Positions 22,834 to 31,081 of a stretch of DNA of 64,000 nucleotides are shown here, piece after piece (position 1 is the stretch's first letter; every line of letters begins with the position of its first letter). A model generated the notes under the pieces. That model searched no databases. It was not told where the DNA came from and saw only the letters and a list, made by a program, of their open reading frames with translations. Origin of the DNA: Candidatus Aminicenantota bacterium (lineage in GTDB: Bacteria > Acidobacteriota > Aminicenantia > Aminicenantales > UBA8522); NCBI GenBank assembly GCA_017886205.1, contig JAFNEO010000034.1, forward strand, positions 9,671-73,670, written 5' to 3'. A program made the position numbers and the translations under genes.

Positions 22834-24118
22834 GAAACTCATCTGGACATCAGTATTGGTTGTCCTGATTGCGGGATCGAAGGTCGCATGCTCTAAGGCT
22901 TCGGTCCATAGAGAGAAAACCGACGAGACCGTCGCTGCCGGCAGGCAAGAGGCCCCCGATCAATCAATGGAGCCCAGTTCGAAAGGCCGGGGACAAAACA
23001 TCCGGAGGATGCAAAAAGAGCCGCCCGGACGTGGACTCGGCCGGGTCCTGAAGAACTCCGTCCTCCTCGAGCTCACCCAGGAAGAACGGAAGGCCATGGA
23101 TGTCAAGACTGTGATAGTCGGGCGCCGGCCAATGCGGAATCAGCTGCGGGCCATGGGCAAAGTTCTGGCGCCGCAGACGAAAAAGGCCATCGTCAGCTAT
23201 GCCTTTCCGGCCCGGATTTCGGACATCCATGCCAACATCGGCGATTGGGTCGAGCCGGGACAGAAGCTCGTGACCCTGCAGAGCGAAGAGGTGGGCAAGG
23301 CCCGGGCCGAATTCTTCAAGGCCCAGGCAGATTTCGAACTGGCCAAGCGCAACCTGGAACGCGAGAAAAACCTCTTTGACCGAGGTGTCGGCGCTCAGAA
23401 AAACGTGCTGACGACGGAGGCCGAATTCAAGGTCGCAGAGGCCGGACTGAACGCCGCCGAGAAGAAGCTCCACGTGCTCGGGTTCACCGAGGATCAGGTA
23501 GAAGAATTGAACAAAAGCCACCAAGTCCATCCTGTCATTAGCCTGTACGCCCCGATCGGGGGCAAGGTGATCGCTTCCGCAGCCGTGCGGGGGGCCATGG
23601 TGGATCAAGCGACCGAAATCCTCGTCATTATGGACCCGACCATGCTCTGGGTCGAAGCTGAGATTTACGAAAGGGATATCGCTAAGATCAAGAGCGGTCA
23701 GGATGTCGAGGTTTCCGTTCCGGCCTATCCCGGAGAGGTTTTCCCTGGGAAGATCAGCTTTATCGGCGATATCCTCAACGAGGGCAGCCGCACCATTACC
23801 GTCCGGACGGAAATTAGAAACAGGGAATTCAAGCTCAAGCCGGGGATGTTCTCCGACATGACCGTCTTCCTCAATCATCCGGATAAGGTTCTGGCCGTGC
23901 CCGAGGTGGCCATCCTGGATGACCGGGACCGAAAGATCGTCTTCATCTCTTCCGCCGAAGGCTACCGGCTTCAGGCTATCAAGGTCGGCGTCAAGGAAGG
24001 GGGGTACTGGGAGATTCTCGAAGGCCTCGCAGAGGGCGATGAAGTCGTTACGGGGGGCAACTACCAGCTCAAGTCTAAGTTCTACGAAGAGATCCTGCAC
24101 TCTTCCCACGTTCATTGA
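22826..24118 (+). CDS. RND efflux periplasmic adaptor (CusB/CzcB-like membrane fusion protein)
   Basis: Links the RND pump to TolC in the periplasm. 430 aa from ATG 22826 (GGAGG nine bases upstream). Signal followed by a possible lipobox (GSKVAC). Barrel-sandwich half-motif at FPARISDIHANIGDWVEPGQKLV; alpha-hairpin ~165-230; second half-motif LYAPIGGKVIASAAVRG; then beta-barrel and membrane-proximal domains (LWVEAEIYERDIAKI, KLKPGMFSDMTVFL). The ~70 residues after the lipobox are charged and lack conserved features. No clear His/Met-rich metal tail. Confidence 0.9.
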   Translation: MIKKLIWTSVLVVLIAGSKVACSKASVHREKTDETVAAGRQEAPDQSMEPSSKGRGQNIRRMQKEPPGRGLGRVLKNSVLLELTQEERKAMDVKTVIVGRRPMRNQLRAMGKVLAPQTKKAIVSYAFPARISDIHANIGDWVEPGQKLVTLQSEEVGKARAEFFKAQADFELAKRNLEREKNLFDRGVGAQKNVLTTEAEFKVAEAGLNAAEKKLHVLGFTEDQVEELNKSHQVHPVISLYAPIGGKVIASAAVRGAMVDQATEILVIMDPTMLWVEAEIYERDIAKIKSGQDVEVSVPAYPGEVFPGKISFIGDILNEGSRTITVRTEIRNREFKLKPGMFSDMTVFLNHPDKVLAVPEVAILDDRDRKIVFISSAEGYRLQAIKVGVKEGGYWEILEGLAEGDEVVTGGNYQLKSKFYEEILHSSHVH

Positions 24119-24134
24119 CACCCGGGGAAATACC

Positions 24135-27100
24135 ATGATCGACCGCCTGATCGACTTTTCGCTCCGACACAAGCTGCTGATGATCCTGCTCATCCTGCTC
24201 GTCTGTCTCTTGGGGGTGATCGTCTATTTCCGCATCCCCAAGGACATCTACCCCGACCTTAATGCCCCTCTCGTCAAGATCATCACCGAAAACCCGGGCA
24301 TGGCCTCGGAGGACGTGGAACGGCTAATCTCTCTCCCTCTGGAAAGCCTGCTTTCCGGCGCCCCGCAGGTCACCCGCGTTCGCTCGGAGTCGACGACGGG
24401 CGATTCCGTCGTCACGGTGGAGTTCGCCTGGGGAACAGATATCTACCTGGCCCGTCAGATCGTCTCGAGCAAGCTCGAGCTCATCGCCGGGCGGCTGCCG
24501 ATCGGCACGTCTCAGCCCATCCTGGGGCCGGTATCCTCGAGAATGGGGGAGGTCTTCGAGTTTGCTGTGACCGGCGAAGGGGTTGATCCGCTCGAGCTCC
24601 GGTCGGTGGCAGACTGGACCATCCGCTACCGATTGCAGGGGGTGCCCGGAATCTCCTTCATCATCAACCTGGGCGGGTTCGTCAAACAGTTTCAGGTCTA
24701 TCTCAAGCCGGAAATGCTCAAGAACTATGACATCACCATCGGCGATGTCACGAAGGCCATCGAGGACAGCAACCGGAATTTCTCCGGCGGGATCATCACC
24801 AAGGGAGCCCAGGAAATCCTGATCAAGGGGATGGGAAGAATCGAGACGGTTGAGCATATCGAGAAGACCGTTATCGCCTCCCGCAACAATGTCCCTGTTT
24901 TTATCAGGGATGTGGCCGAGGTCAAGGTCGGCGGCCGGTTTCGCCGGGACGCCGCCAGCCACAATGCTACGGAAGCCGTATACGTCACCGTCGAGAAACA
25001 GTACGGGGGGGACACCCTGAACGCCATCCGCAATGTCAAACGGGCTCTCGCCCAGATCGCTAAGGACCTCCCTCCGCACATCCGGACCAAGCCTTTCTAT
25101 GACCAGTCCGTCTTAATCATCAAGTCAATCAACCACGTGGAAGTTTCCATCCTCGAGGGAGCCTTCCTCATCGTCCTGGTCATGATGTTTTTCATGTGGA
25201 ATCTGAGGAGTTCTCTGATCGCCTCGCTCACCATCCCCCTGTCGATCCTGATGTCCCTGGTCCTGATGCATCTGTTTGGCGTCAACCTGACCGTGATGTC
25301 CATCGGCGGTCTGGCCATCGGAATCGGCAAGATGGCCAACGGGTCGATCATCATGGTCGAGAACATCTTCCGAGTCCTCCTTGAAAACAGGGGGCAGCCG
25401 GGCCGGCAGGAATTTATCGCCCTGGCGGCCAAGGAAGTCGGGAAATATCTGTTCTCGGCCAGCCTGATCATCATCCTCGTCTTCCTGCCGCTTCTTACCC
25501 TCCAGGGAATCGAGGGTGCCATGTTTCGGCCGACAGCCTTCGCCGTCGCCGCCGCTTTGTTCGCCGCTATGATCCTCAACGTCACTCTCCAGCCGATCCT
25601 GGCCTCGGTGTTCCTGACGGAGAAGCATCTGCACGACAGACGCAATCCCGCGTGTGTATTTCTCTCGAAAACCTACCGCGGTCTGCTCCTCCGGAGCCTG
25701 CGCCACAAAAAGAAACTGATCGCCGGCTTCGTCGCCCTGATCATAATCGCCGCCGTCGCCTACAATTTTCTGGGAAAAGAGTTTGTCCCTCCTTTGGACG
25801 AGGGAGCCATCATGGCCTCGACGGTCATGCTCCCGGAAACGTCTCTGGAGGAGTCCATCAAGATGGGCACCCGGATCGAGAAGATTTTTCTCTCCTTCCC
25901 GGAGGTCGTCTCTGTTTCCAGGACTACCGGAACCGCCGAAGCCTCGGAGCACCTGCACCCCGTCAACCACAGTCATTACAACATCGAACTCCTGCCGCGG
26001 GAAAAGAGGAAGCGCGGTTTCAAGGAGATCGCCGAGGCTATGCGACAGGAGCTCGATAAACTCCCGGGCATCGCCTACATCTTCGAACAGCCGATCGCCA
26101 ACAAACTGGCCGAGATGCTGACCGGCACCGAGGGACAGCTCGCCGTTAAGCTCTTCGGTCCGGACCTGGCCACCCTCAACGAAAAGATCCATGAGGTCCA
26201 TAATGTCCTGGCCGGAGTGAGGGGTGCGGCCGACCTGCAGATCGAGCAGACGACCGGCGTCCCCCAGCTCGTCATCAGGCTCGACCGGGAGAGGCTCAGC
26301 CGCTTCGGGATCTCTGTCAACCAGGTAGCCGAGGTCATCGAGACGGCCCTCAACGGGATCGAGGCCACCGATGTCTACGAGCCGGACCGGGTCACTTCTG
26401 TCCTCGTCCGCCTTCCCGAGCGCTACCGGAACGACGAGGAAGCGATTAAAAACCTCTTGGTTGATGCCCCGGGTGGGGAGCGAATACCGCTTTCAGAACT
26501 GGCTATGATCACGAAGGGAGAAGGCCCCCAGACCATCTTCCGGGAAAACATGATGCGGCGAAAGATCATCCTCGGCAACGTCGTCAAGCGGGATATCGGA
26601 AGCTTCGTCGCGGAAGCCCAGCAGAAGATCGACCGGGAAGTGGATCTGCCCCCGGGCTATTATGTTACCTTCGGCGGCCAGTTTGAAAGCCAGCAGCGGG
26701 CCCTGGGGCATCTGACCACCTTAATGCTGCTCGTGCTCTTGATCATTTTCGTGATTCTTTTCTCATCCTTCGGCTCTGTCCGCCAGGCCCTGCTGATTAT
26801 CCTCAACATCCCCTCGACACTCATCGGGGGCATCCTGGCTCTGCTGCTTGTAGGAGAGACGATCAACGTCTCCTCGACCATCGGGCTCATTGCCCTGTTC
26901 GGCATCTGCGTCCAGAACGACGTCATCCTGGTGGCCAAGATCAACGATTTGCGGCGCAAGGGCTTGGCGCTCCGGGAGGCGGTCGTCGAGGGGGCGGTGA
27001 CCAAGTTCCGGCCGATCTTCATGACCGACATGGTGATGATCGTGGGGGTGCTTCCGCTGGCGCTCATCGTCACGACCGGAGCCGAACTCCATCGCCCTCT

Positions 27101-27197
27101 GGCGGTGGTATACATCGGGGGATTCTTCTTTGCCATACTCCTGCGGTTGTTCATCGTGCCGATCCTGTATGAGTCGCTGGCTAAGCTGAAAGAATGA
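24135..27197 (+). CDS. Heavy-metal-type RND efflux pump (CusA/CzcA-like) with altered proton-relay residues
   Basis: 1020-aa inner-membrane pump, 12 predicted helices and two large periplasmic loops. Start at ATG 24135 (MIDRLIDFSLRHKLL); upstream open sequence overlaps the adaptor gene. CusA/CzcA-like features include IPKDIYPDLNAPLVKI and the repeat architecture. By eye, TM4 reads GIGKMANGSIIMVEN: the aspartates usual here (AcrB D407/D408, CusA D405) are N402 and G403. TM10 reads GICVQNDVIL, with Q927 where AcrB has K940 and CusA E939. MT in RPIFMTD is kept. It may belong to a divergent subfamily with other relay residues (e.g. D929). Confidence 0.9.
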   Translation: MIDRLIDFSLRHKLLMILLILLVCLLGVIVYFRIPKDIYPDLNAPLVKIITENPGMASEDVERLISLPLESLLSGAPQVTRVRSESTTGDSVVTVEFAWGTDIYLARQIVSSKLELIAGRLPIGTSQPILGPVSSRMGEVFEFAVTGEGVDPLELRSVADWTIRYRLQGVPGISFIINLGGFVKQFQVYLKPEMLKNYDITIGDVTKAIEDSNRNFSGGIITKGAQEILIKGMGRIETVEHIEKTVIASRNNVPVFIRDVAEVKVGGRFRRDAASHNATEAVYVTVEKQYGGDTLNAIRNVKRALAQIAKDLPPHIRTKPFYDQSVLIIKSINHVEVSILEGAFLIVLVMMFFMWNLRSSLIASLTIPLSILMSLVLMHLFGVNLTVMSIGGLAIGIGKMANGSIIMVENIFRVLLENRGQPGRQEFIALAAKEVGKYLFSASLIIILVFLPLLTLQGIEGAMFRPTAFAVAAALFAAMILNVTLQPILASVFLTEKHLHDRRNPACVFLSKTYRGLLLRSLRHKKKLIAGFVALIIIAAVAYNFLGKEFVPPLDEGAIMASTVMLPETSLEESIKMGTRIEKIFLSFPEVVSVSRTTGTAEASEHLHPVNHSHYNIELLPREKRKRGFKEIAEAMRQELDKLPGIAYIFEQPIANKLAEMLTGTEGQLAVKLFGPDLATLNEKIHEVHNVLAGVRGAADLQIEQTTGVPQLVIRLDRERLSRFGISVNQVAEVIETALNGIEATDVYEPDRVTSVLVRLPERYRNDEEAIKNLLVDAPGGERIPLSELAMITKGEGPQTIFRENMMRRKIILGNVVKRDIGSFVAEAQQKIDREVDLPPGYYVTFGGQFESQQRALGHLTTLMLLVLLIIFVILFSSFGSVRQALLIILNIPSTLIGGILALLLVGETINVSSTIGLIALFGICVQNDVILVAKINDLRRKGLALREAVVEGAVTKFRPIFMTDMVMIVGVLPLALIVTTGAELHRPLAVVYIGGFFFAILLRLFIVPILYESLAKLKE

Positions 27198-27221
27198 CAA
27201 TCGACCAGGTTGATTTTCACG

Positions 27222-27245
27222 GGCTCTGTCCTCAGTGTCAGAGCC
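27222..27245 (+). repeat. Intergenic hairpin between RND pump and peroxiredoxin
   Basis: GGCTCTG and CAGAGCC arms with a 10-base loop, 25 bp after the pump stop. No U-tract follows, so intrinsic termination is doubtful. Confidence 0.35.
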
Positions 27246-27287
27246 GAAGCACTCTTAAGCAATAAATCTATTTTGGAGGAATAAAAA

Positions 27288-27950
27288 ATGGATAACACAA
27301 CCGCAACTCAAACCCCGACGAGCCTGCCGAGGATCGGCTCCCCGGCGCCGCCATTCGAGGCCGCCACGACCCACGGCGTCCTCAAGCTCGAGGACTTCAA
27401 GGGGAGCTGGCTCGTCCTTTTCTCCCACCCGGCCGATTTCACGCCGGTCTGCACGACGGAGTTCCTGGGCTTCGCCGAGATCCACCCCAAGCTCCGGGAG
27501 ATGAATGTCGAGCTCATGGGCTTGAGTATCGACAGCGTCTATTCGCACATCGCCTGGGCCCGGAACGTCGAGGAAAAGTTCGGCAAGAAGATCACCTTCC
27601 CGATCATCGCCGACCTCAACAAGGAAGTCGCGACACTCTACGGCATGATCATGCCGGGAGAGAGCAAGACGGAGACTTCGCGGGCCGTCTTTGTCATCGA
27701 CGACAAGCAGATCATCCGGGCGATCATCTACTACCCGCTGTCGACCGGCCGGAACATGGACGAGATCGTGCGCCTCATCCAGGCCCTCCAGACCACCGAC
27801 AAGCACGGCGTAGCCACCCCGGCCAATTGGCGTCCGGGCGACAAGGTCATCGTTCCTCCGCCCAAGACCCAGGAGATGGCCGAGGAGAGGATGAAAGAGA
27901 AAAACATCGAGCGCACGGACTGGTACTTCAGCAAGAAGGATTTGAAGTGA
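27288..27950 (+). CDS. Peroxiredoxin, Prx6/1-Cys type
   Basis: 220-aa thiol peroxidase reducing hydrogen peroxide and organic peroxides. Peroxidatic Cys is C55 in FTPVCTTEF, and it is the only cysteine in the protein, so no resolving Cys is available. The C-terminal extension (PGDKVIVPPPKTQEMAEER and DWYFSKK) is that of archaeal-type Prx6 proteins, whose resolving cysteines are missing here. RBS TTGGAGGA, seven bases from ATG. Its placement before the Fur-controlled island fits oxidative and iron stress handling. Confidence 0.94.
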   Translation: MDNTTATQTPTSLPRIGSPAPPFEAATTHGVLKLEDFKGSWLVLFSHPADFTPVCTTEFLGFAEIHPKLREMNVELMGLSIDSVYSHIAWARNVEEKFGKKITFPIIADLNKEVATLYGMIMPGESKTETSRAVFVIDDKQIIRAIIYYPLSTGRNMDEIVRLIQALQTTDKHGVATPANWRPGDKVIVPPPKTQEMAEERMKEKNIERTDWYFSKKDLK

Positions 27951-27962
27951 GGGAGTCATCCA

Positions 27963-28184
27963 ATGGCCTGCGTTAATGCGGACGGAACCATTACAGCCAC
28001 GGCCAAGGCCCTGCTGAAGAGCCTCGAGACGCCTCTCGGCGTCGAGGAGGTCTCCGGGCGATTAGGCCAGCCTCTTTTCCGCGTCCGGAGCAGCTTGAGG
28101 GAGATGGTCGAAGCCGGCCTGGTTGTGGTCCAGGGCGACAAGTACCAAGCCACTGAAGAAGGGAAGAAGAAGGCCGCCGGCTGA
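27963..28184 (+). CDS. Small winged-helix-like protein
   Basis: 73-aa basic protein 12 bp after the peroxiredoxin gene and probably co-transcribed. The pattern TAKALLKSLETPLGVEEVSGRLG, then VRSSLREMVEAGLVVVQGDKY, is a helix-turn-helix plus wing, as in DprA/ArsR-like or transcription-factor-E-like domains. No metal-binding Cys cluster (one Cys at position 3). Could be a local regulator; target unknown. Its stop codon lies in a 9-bp-armed hairpin (28177-28204). Confidence 0.65.
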   Translation: MACVNADGTITATAKALLKSLETPLGVEEVSGRLGQPLFRVRSSLREMVEAGLVVVQGDKYQATEEGKKKAAG

Positions 28185-28204
28185 AGATAATTTCATTCAG
28201 CCGG
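28177..28204 (+). repeat. Hairpin at the end of the winged-helix gene
   Basis: Perfect 9-base arms CCGGCTGAA / TTCAGCCGG with a 10-base loop; a GC-rich run, not T, follows. It may be an mRNA 3' stabiliser or a weak terminator. The remaining ~210 bp up to the fur promoter show no gene; ggTCTTAA occurs twice there (near 28330 and 28360). Confidence 0.35.
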
Positions 28205-28415
28205 GCCGGGCCGGATGGCCTGGAAATTCCCCTTCTCGCCGGGCGAAAAACTTCTCGACCCGATAACCTCCGCCCGAAGAGAGCAGGAAGGGAAGAAGCC
28301 GTCAAGTTATTTTTCACCCGAGAGGACGGGTCTTAAAGTTTAAGATAAGACAGGATATTCCCGGTCTTAAGCCGGCCTCCGGGACGGCGGGGCTAAAAAA
28401 AATTAGTCCATGGGC

Positions 28416-28444
28416 TTGACAAAGCCGATATCTGGCCTTATATT
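28416..28444 (+). promoter_or_regulatory. Sigma70 promoter of the Fur-family gene and the metal-sulfur island
   Basis: Perfect -35 TTGACA (28416-28421), 17-bp spacer, -10 TATATT (28439-28444). The expected start point falls on the Fur box beginning at 28451. Confidence 0.75.
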
Positions 28445-28450
28445 ATAGTT

Positions 28451-28469
28451 GAAAATGATTATCATTATC
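28451..28469 (+). promoter_or_regulatory. Fur box (operator)
   Basis: GAAAATGATTATCATTATC matches the classical 19-bp Fur consensus GATAATGATAATCATTATC at 17 of 19 positions and overlaps the predicted transcription start. This implies iron-dependent repression, including autoregulation. Confidence 0.85.
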
Positions 28470-28485
28470 TATAAGAGGTGAAGAA

Positions 28486-28932
28486 TTGCCGGGAAGACAC
28501 CAATGGCAGAACCGTTTTCGGGAGAATGTCTGCCGCTGGACGGTGCCCCGCGAAGTCATCCTGGCTCTTTTGAGCCGCACCACAGAACACCTGACGGCTA
28601 AAGACATTTATGGGTCTTTGTATTCTATGTATCCCGGAATCGGCCTGACAACGATCTACCGGACCTTGGAATTGCTGCATCGACTGGGTCTCGTTCATAA
28701 GGTCGCGGCGGGCGACGGCCAGAGCCGCTACGCGCTCAAGAGAGAAGACAAAGAGGACCATCACCATCATCTCATCTGCACCAGGTGCGGGAAAATCGTC
28801 GATTATCGCGACTTTGTGCAGGAAGAGTTGGAACTGGTAAAAAAAACGGAGGAAGCCCTGACGAAAAAGCATAGTTTTCTGATTCAGGATCATAACATCG
28901 AATTCCTGGGTTTATGTGAGAAATGTCGATGA
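28486..28932 (+). CDS. Fur-family metal-responsive transcriptional regulator
   Basis: 148-aa DNA-binding metalloregulator. Winged helix at ~20-85 (TAKDIYGSL, TTIYRTLELLHRLGLVHKV). Metal and zinc sites: DHHHHLICTRCGKIVD plus a C-terminal CEKC, i.e. the two structural CxxC pairs and the His cluster. The start is TTG 28486, five bases after GAGGTG; no upstream ATG fits. The Fur box at its own promoter favours Fur over PerR or Zur, but these cannot be separated confidently by eye. First gene of the island. Confidence 0.93.
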   Translation: MPGRHQWQNRFRENVCRWTVPREVILALLSRTTEHLTAKDIYGSLYSMYPGIGLTTIYRTLELLHRLGLVHKVAAGDGQSRYALKREDKEDHHHHLICTRCGKIVDYRDFVQEELELVKKTEEALTKKHSFLIQDHNIEFLGLCEKCR

Positions 28933-28971
28933 ATGTTCGATCATCATAAATAAATAAAGGAGGGCAATATC

Positions 28972-29355
28972 ATGCCAGTAGGTAATCGAACCGGACCTTG
29001 GGGTCTCGGGTCAAGAACGGGAAGAGGGCTTGGCTACTGCTCAGGATTCCTGGCTCCGGGCTATGTGTTTCCTGCACCCGGCTTAGGTTTTGGCCGGGGT
29101 TTCGGCCTCGGAAGAGGCTTCGGCCGGGGATTAGGGCGTGGATTCGGTATCGGCCGTGGCCGGGGTTCTTGGCGGCCTCGGTTTGGCGGCTTCTCGGGTT
29201 ATCCTTACTATCCAATGACTGCGTTCCCGTTTCAGCCGGGCCGTGAAGAGGAAGCCGCCTGGCTTGATGATCAGGCCAAAAATCTCGAACAGGAGCTCCT
29301 TCAGGTTCAGAAAAGACTAGCTGAACTCGAAAAAGATAAGGAGGCCAAAAAATGA
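28972..29355 (+). CDS. DUF5320-like glycine-rich protein with C-terminal coiled coil
   Basis: 127 aa. Begins with the family hallmark VGNRTGPWGLGSRTGRG and GYCSGF; a middle segment (~35-70) of repeated Gly-Arg/Gly-Phe (GFGRGFGLGRGFGRGLGRGF) is probably disordered; a C-terminal coiled coil (~93-124) follows. Proteins of this type are found beside NifX/ORP and MinD-ferredoxin genes in anaerobes; function unknown. Good RBS (AAAGGAGG). The stop overlaps the next start (ATGA). Confidence 0.8.
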   Translation: MPVGNRTGPWGLGSRTGRGLGYCSGFLAPGYVFPAPGLGFGRGFGLGRGFGRGLGRGFGIGRGRGSWRPRFGGFSGYPYYPMTAFPFQPGREEEAAWLDDQAKNLEQELLQVQKRLAELEKDKEAKK

Positions 29356-29714
29356 GGAATCGCTACAGACGGATGTACGAGCTGACGGGCCTACCGGGCT
29401 GGATGCGCTTTGGTTATTCGCCCGGATGGATAGGCCGGAGCCCCTCCGGACTCGGGCCTTGCGCTCAATACCTGATGTCCGGCAGGTGGCCGACGCCCCA
29501 GATGGACCTGGCCTGGCAGCAAGGTCAGGTCCCGTTTTCGCCGGCCCCGGGTTTCCCGATGCCGGGATTCGCCACCCCCTATGACCCCTGGGGGGCGGCT
29601 GAGGTGACCCCGGAACAGGAGCTCGACTTTCTGAAGGCGGAAGCCCAACAGGCCCGGGATGAGCTGACGGCGATCGAAAAAAGGATTGAAGAGCTACAGA
29701 GAGAGGAGAAATGA
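29352..29714 (+). CDS. Second DUF5320-like protein
   Basis: 120 aa, related in layout to its neighbour: an N-terminal aromatic/Gly/Pro-rich segment (YELTGLPGWMRFGYSPGW, GLGPCAQYLMSGRWP), a Pro-rich centre, and a C-terminal coiled coil (EQELDFLKAEAQQARDELTA). One cysteine. Overlaps both neighbours by 4 bp, so the three are translated as a unit, with possible heteromeric coiled-coil pairing. Confidence 0.7.
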   Translation: MRNRYRRMYELTGLPGWMRFGYSPGWIGRSPSGLGPCAQYLMSGRWPTPQMDLAWQQGQVPFSPAPGFPMPGFATPYDPWGAAEVTPEQELDFLKAEAQQARDELTAIEKRIEELQREEK

Positions 29715-30304
29715 AAATTGCCGTTTCCTCCTCTTCCCCCGATCTGGAGAGTCCCGTGGACCCGAGGTTCGGCCGCTGCCCTTATTACCTGATCATCGAT
29801 CCAGAGACCATGGAGTTTGAGGCCGTGGAAAATCCTCACATCGGCGCTTCCAGCGGGGCGGGGATTCAGGCCGCGCAACTCGTAGCTCAAAAAAACGTTG
29901 AGGCCATCCTGACAGGAAGCTGCGGGCCAAATGCTTTCCAAGCTCTGAAGGCGGCCGGCGTAAAGGTCATTGTCGGCGTTACTGGAACTGTCTCCGAGGC
30001 CGTCCGAAAATATGCTTCCGGCGGGGAGTTCCGGGAAGCCGGCGGTCCTGACGTCCCTGCCCATCACGGGATGGGAGCGGGAGCCGGCACCGGCAGGGGA
30101 AGAGGGAGAGGGATGGCCGGGTCGCAGGGAAGGGAATCGCCCGGTCCGTTCTTTCCCCCGAATTGGCCCGGTCAAGGTCCGGGACCCGGTCGGATGTCGC
30201 CGGTGGAAGAGCTCGAAGGGCTGAAAAAGCAGGCTAAGGACCTTCGCCGCCACATGGACCGCGTCTCTGAGAGAATCGCCGCCCTGGAAAAGAAGAGAAA
30301 ATAG
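29711..30304 (+). CDS. NifX/ORP-type cofactor-binding domain fused to a Gly-rich coiled-coil tail
   Basis: 197 aa. Residues ~1-105 are a dinitrogenase iron-molybdenum cofactor domain (NifB/NifX/ORP superfamily, RNase H-like fold): VDPRFGRCPYYLIID, NPHIGASSGAGIQAAQLV and GSCGPNAFQAL. The tail (~115-165) is Gly/Arg/Pro-rich and ends in a coiled coil (MSPVEELEGLKKQAKDLRRH) like the two preceding proteins, a natural NifX-DUF5320-like fusion. The family carries metal-sulfur clusters; no nif structural genes are here. Confidence 0.85.
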   Translation: MKIAVSSSSPDLESPVDPRFGRCPYYLIIDPETMEFEAVENPHIGASSGAGIQAAQLVAQKNVEAILTGSCGPNAFQALKAAGVKVIVGVTGTVSEAVRKYASGGEFREAGGPDVPAHHGMGAGAGTGRGRGRGMAGSQGRESPGPFFPPNWPGQGPGPGRMSPVEELEGLKKQAKDLRRHMDRVSERIAALEKKRK

Positions 30305-30364
30305 TCCGTCTCTCTCATGAGGCGGATCGAACTACAGTCATAAAAGGACGCAGAGGAGTTGCAG

Positions 30365-31078
30365 ATGAAGATAGCCATTTCAACAGAGAGCGGGTTTGTC
30401 TCCGCGCATTTCGGCCGCTGCCCGGCCTATACTCTTGTCGAAATCGAGGATGGGAGGATTATTCAGCGTTCGGAAATCCCCAACCCTGGACATCAGCCCG
30501 GCTTCCTGCCCGTTTATCTTTCTCAAAAGGGTGTCAACGTTATTATCGCCGGGGGGATGGGACCGCGCGCCCAGGGTCTTTTCGCCGAAAAGAATATCCA
30601 GACCATTATCGGAGTCCAGGGGAAAATCGATGAGGTGATCGAGAAATTCCTCCGCCAAGAGCTTGAATCCGGACAGGATTTGTGCGATCACGGGCATCAC
30701 CAGGAAGGGGCCTGCCGGCATGAAGAGTCTCCTGGAAAGATCGAGGCGGGAACGCATATTGAGGGGAAGATCTGTGTGACCGCCAAGGGGCCGGACCTGG
30801 AGTCGGAGGTCGATCCCAATTTCGGCCGGGCTGCCTATTTCCTGATCGTCGACCCGAACACCCTGGAGTTCAAATCCTTTGGCAACCCCCATTCCCAGGC
30901 CGGCCACGGCGCGGGCATTCAATCCGCCCAGTTTGTCGCCGGCCAATCGGTCTCGGCCGTCCTGACGGGACAGGTCGGGCCAAATGCCCAGCAGGTCCTC
31001 GAATCCGTGGGCATACGAGTCATCGCCGTGCAAGGATGCAGTGTCCGCGAAGCCGTCTCTGAGCAGATGAGAAAATAA
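30365..31078 (+). CDS. Tandem double NifX/ORP-domain protein
   Basis: 237 aa from ATG 30365 (GAGGAG six bases upstream). Two NifX-type domains: ~1-100 (MKIAISTESGFVSAHFGRCP, IAGGMGPRAQGLF) and ~130-235 (EVDPNFGRAAYFLIVDP, GAGIQSAQFVAGQS, GQVGPNAQQVL). The linker (~102-122) is rich in His/Cys (LCDHGHHQEGACRHEE), a possible metal site. The second domain resembles the neighbouring NifX fusion protein, so local duplication is likely. Confidence 0.87.
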   Translation: MKIAISTESGFVSAHFGRCPAYTLVEIEDGRIIQRSEIPNPGHQPGFLPVYLSQKGVNVIIAGGMGPRAQGLFAEKNIQTIIGVQGKIDEVIEKFLRQELESGQDLCDHGHHQEGACRHEESPGKIEAGTHIEGKICVTAKGPDLESEVDPNFGRAAYFLIVDPNTLEFKSFGNPHSQAGHGAGIQSAQFVAGQSVSAVLTGQVGPNAQQVLESVGIRVIAVQGCSVREAVSEQMRK

Positions 31079-31081
31079 GCC

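Noticed and set aside
27222-27245. Intrinsic terminator after the RND pump
   Set aside because: Good stem but no U-tract after it; kept only as a hairpin.
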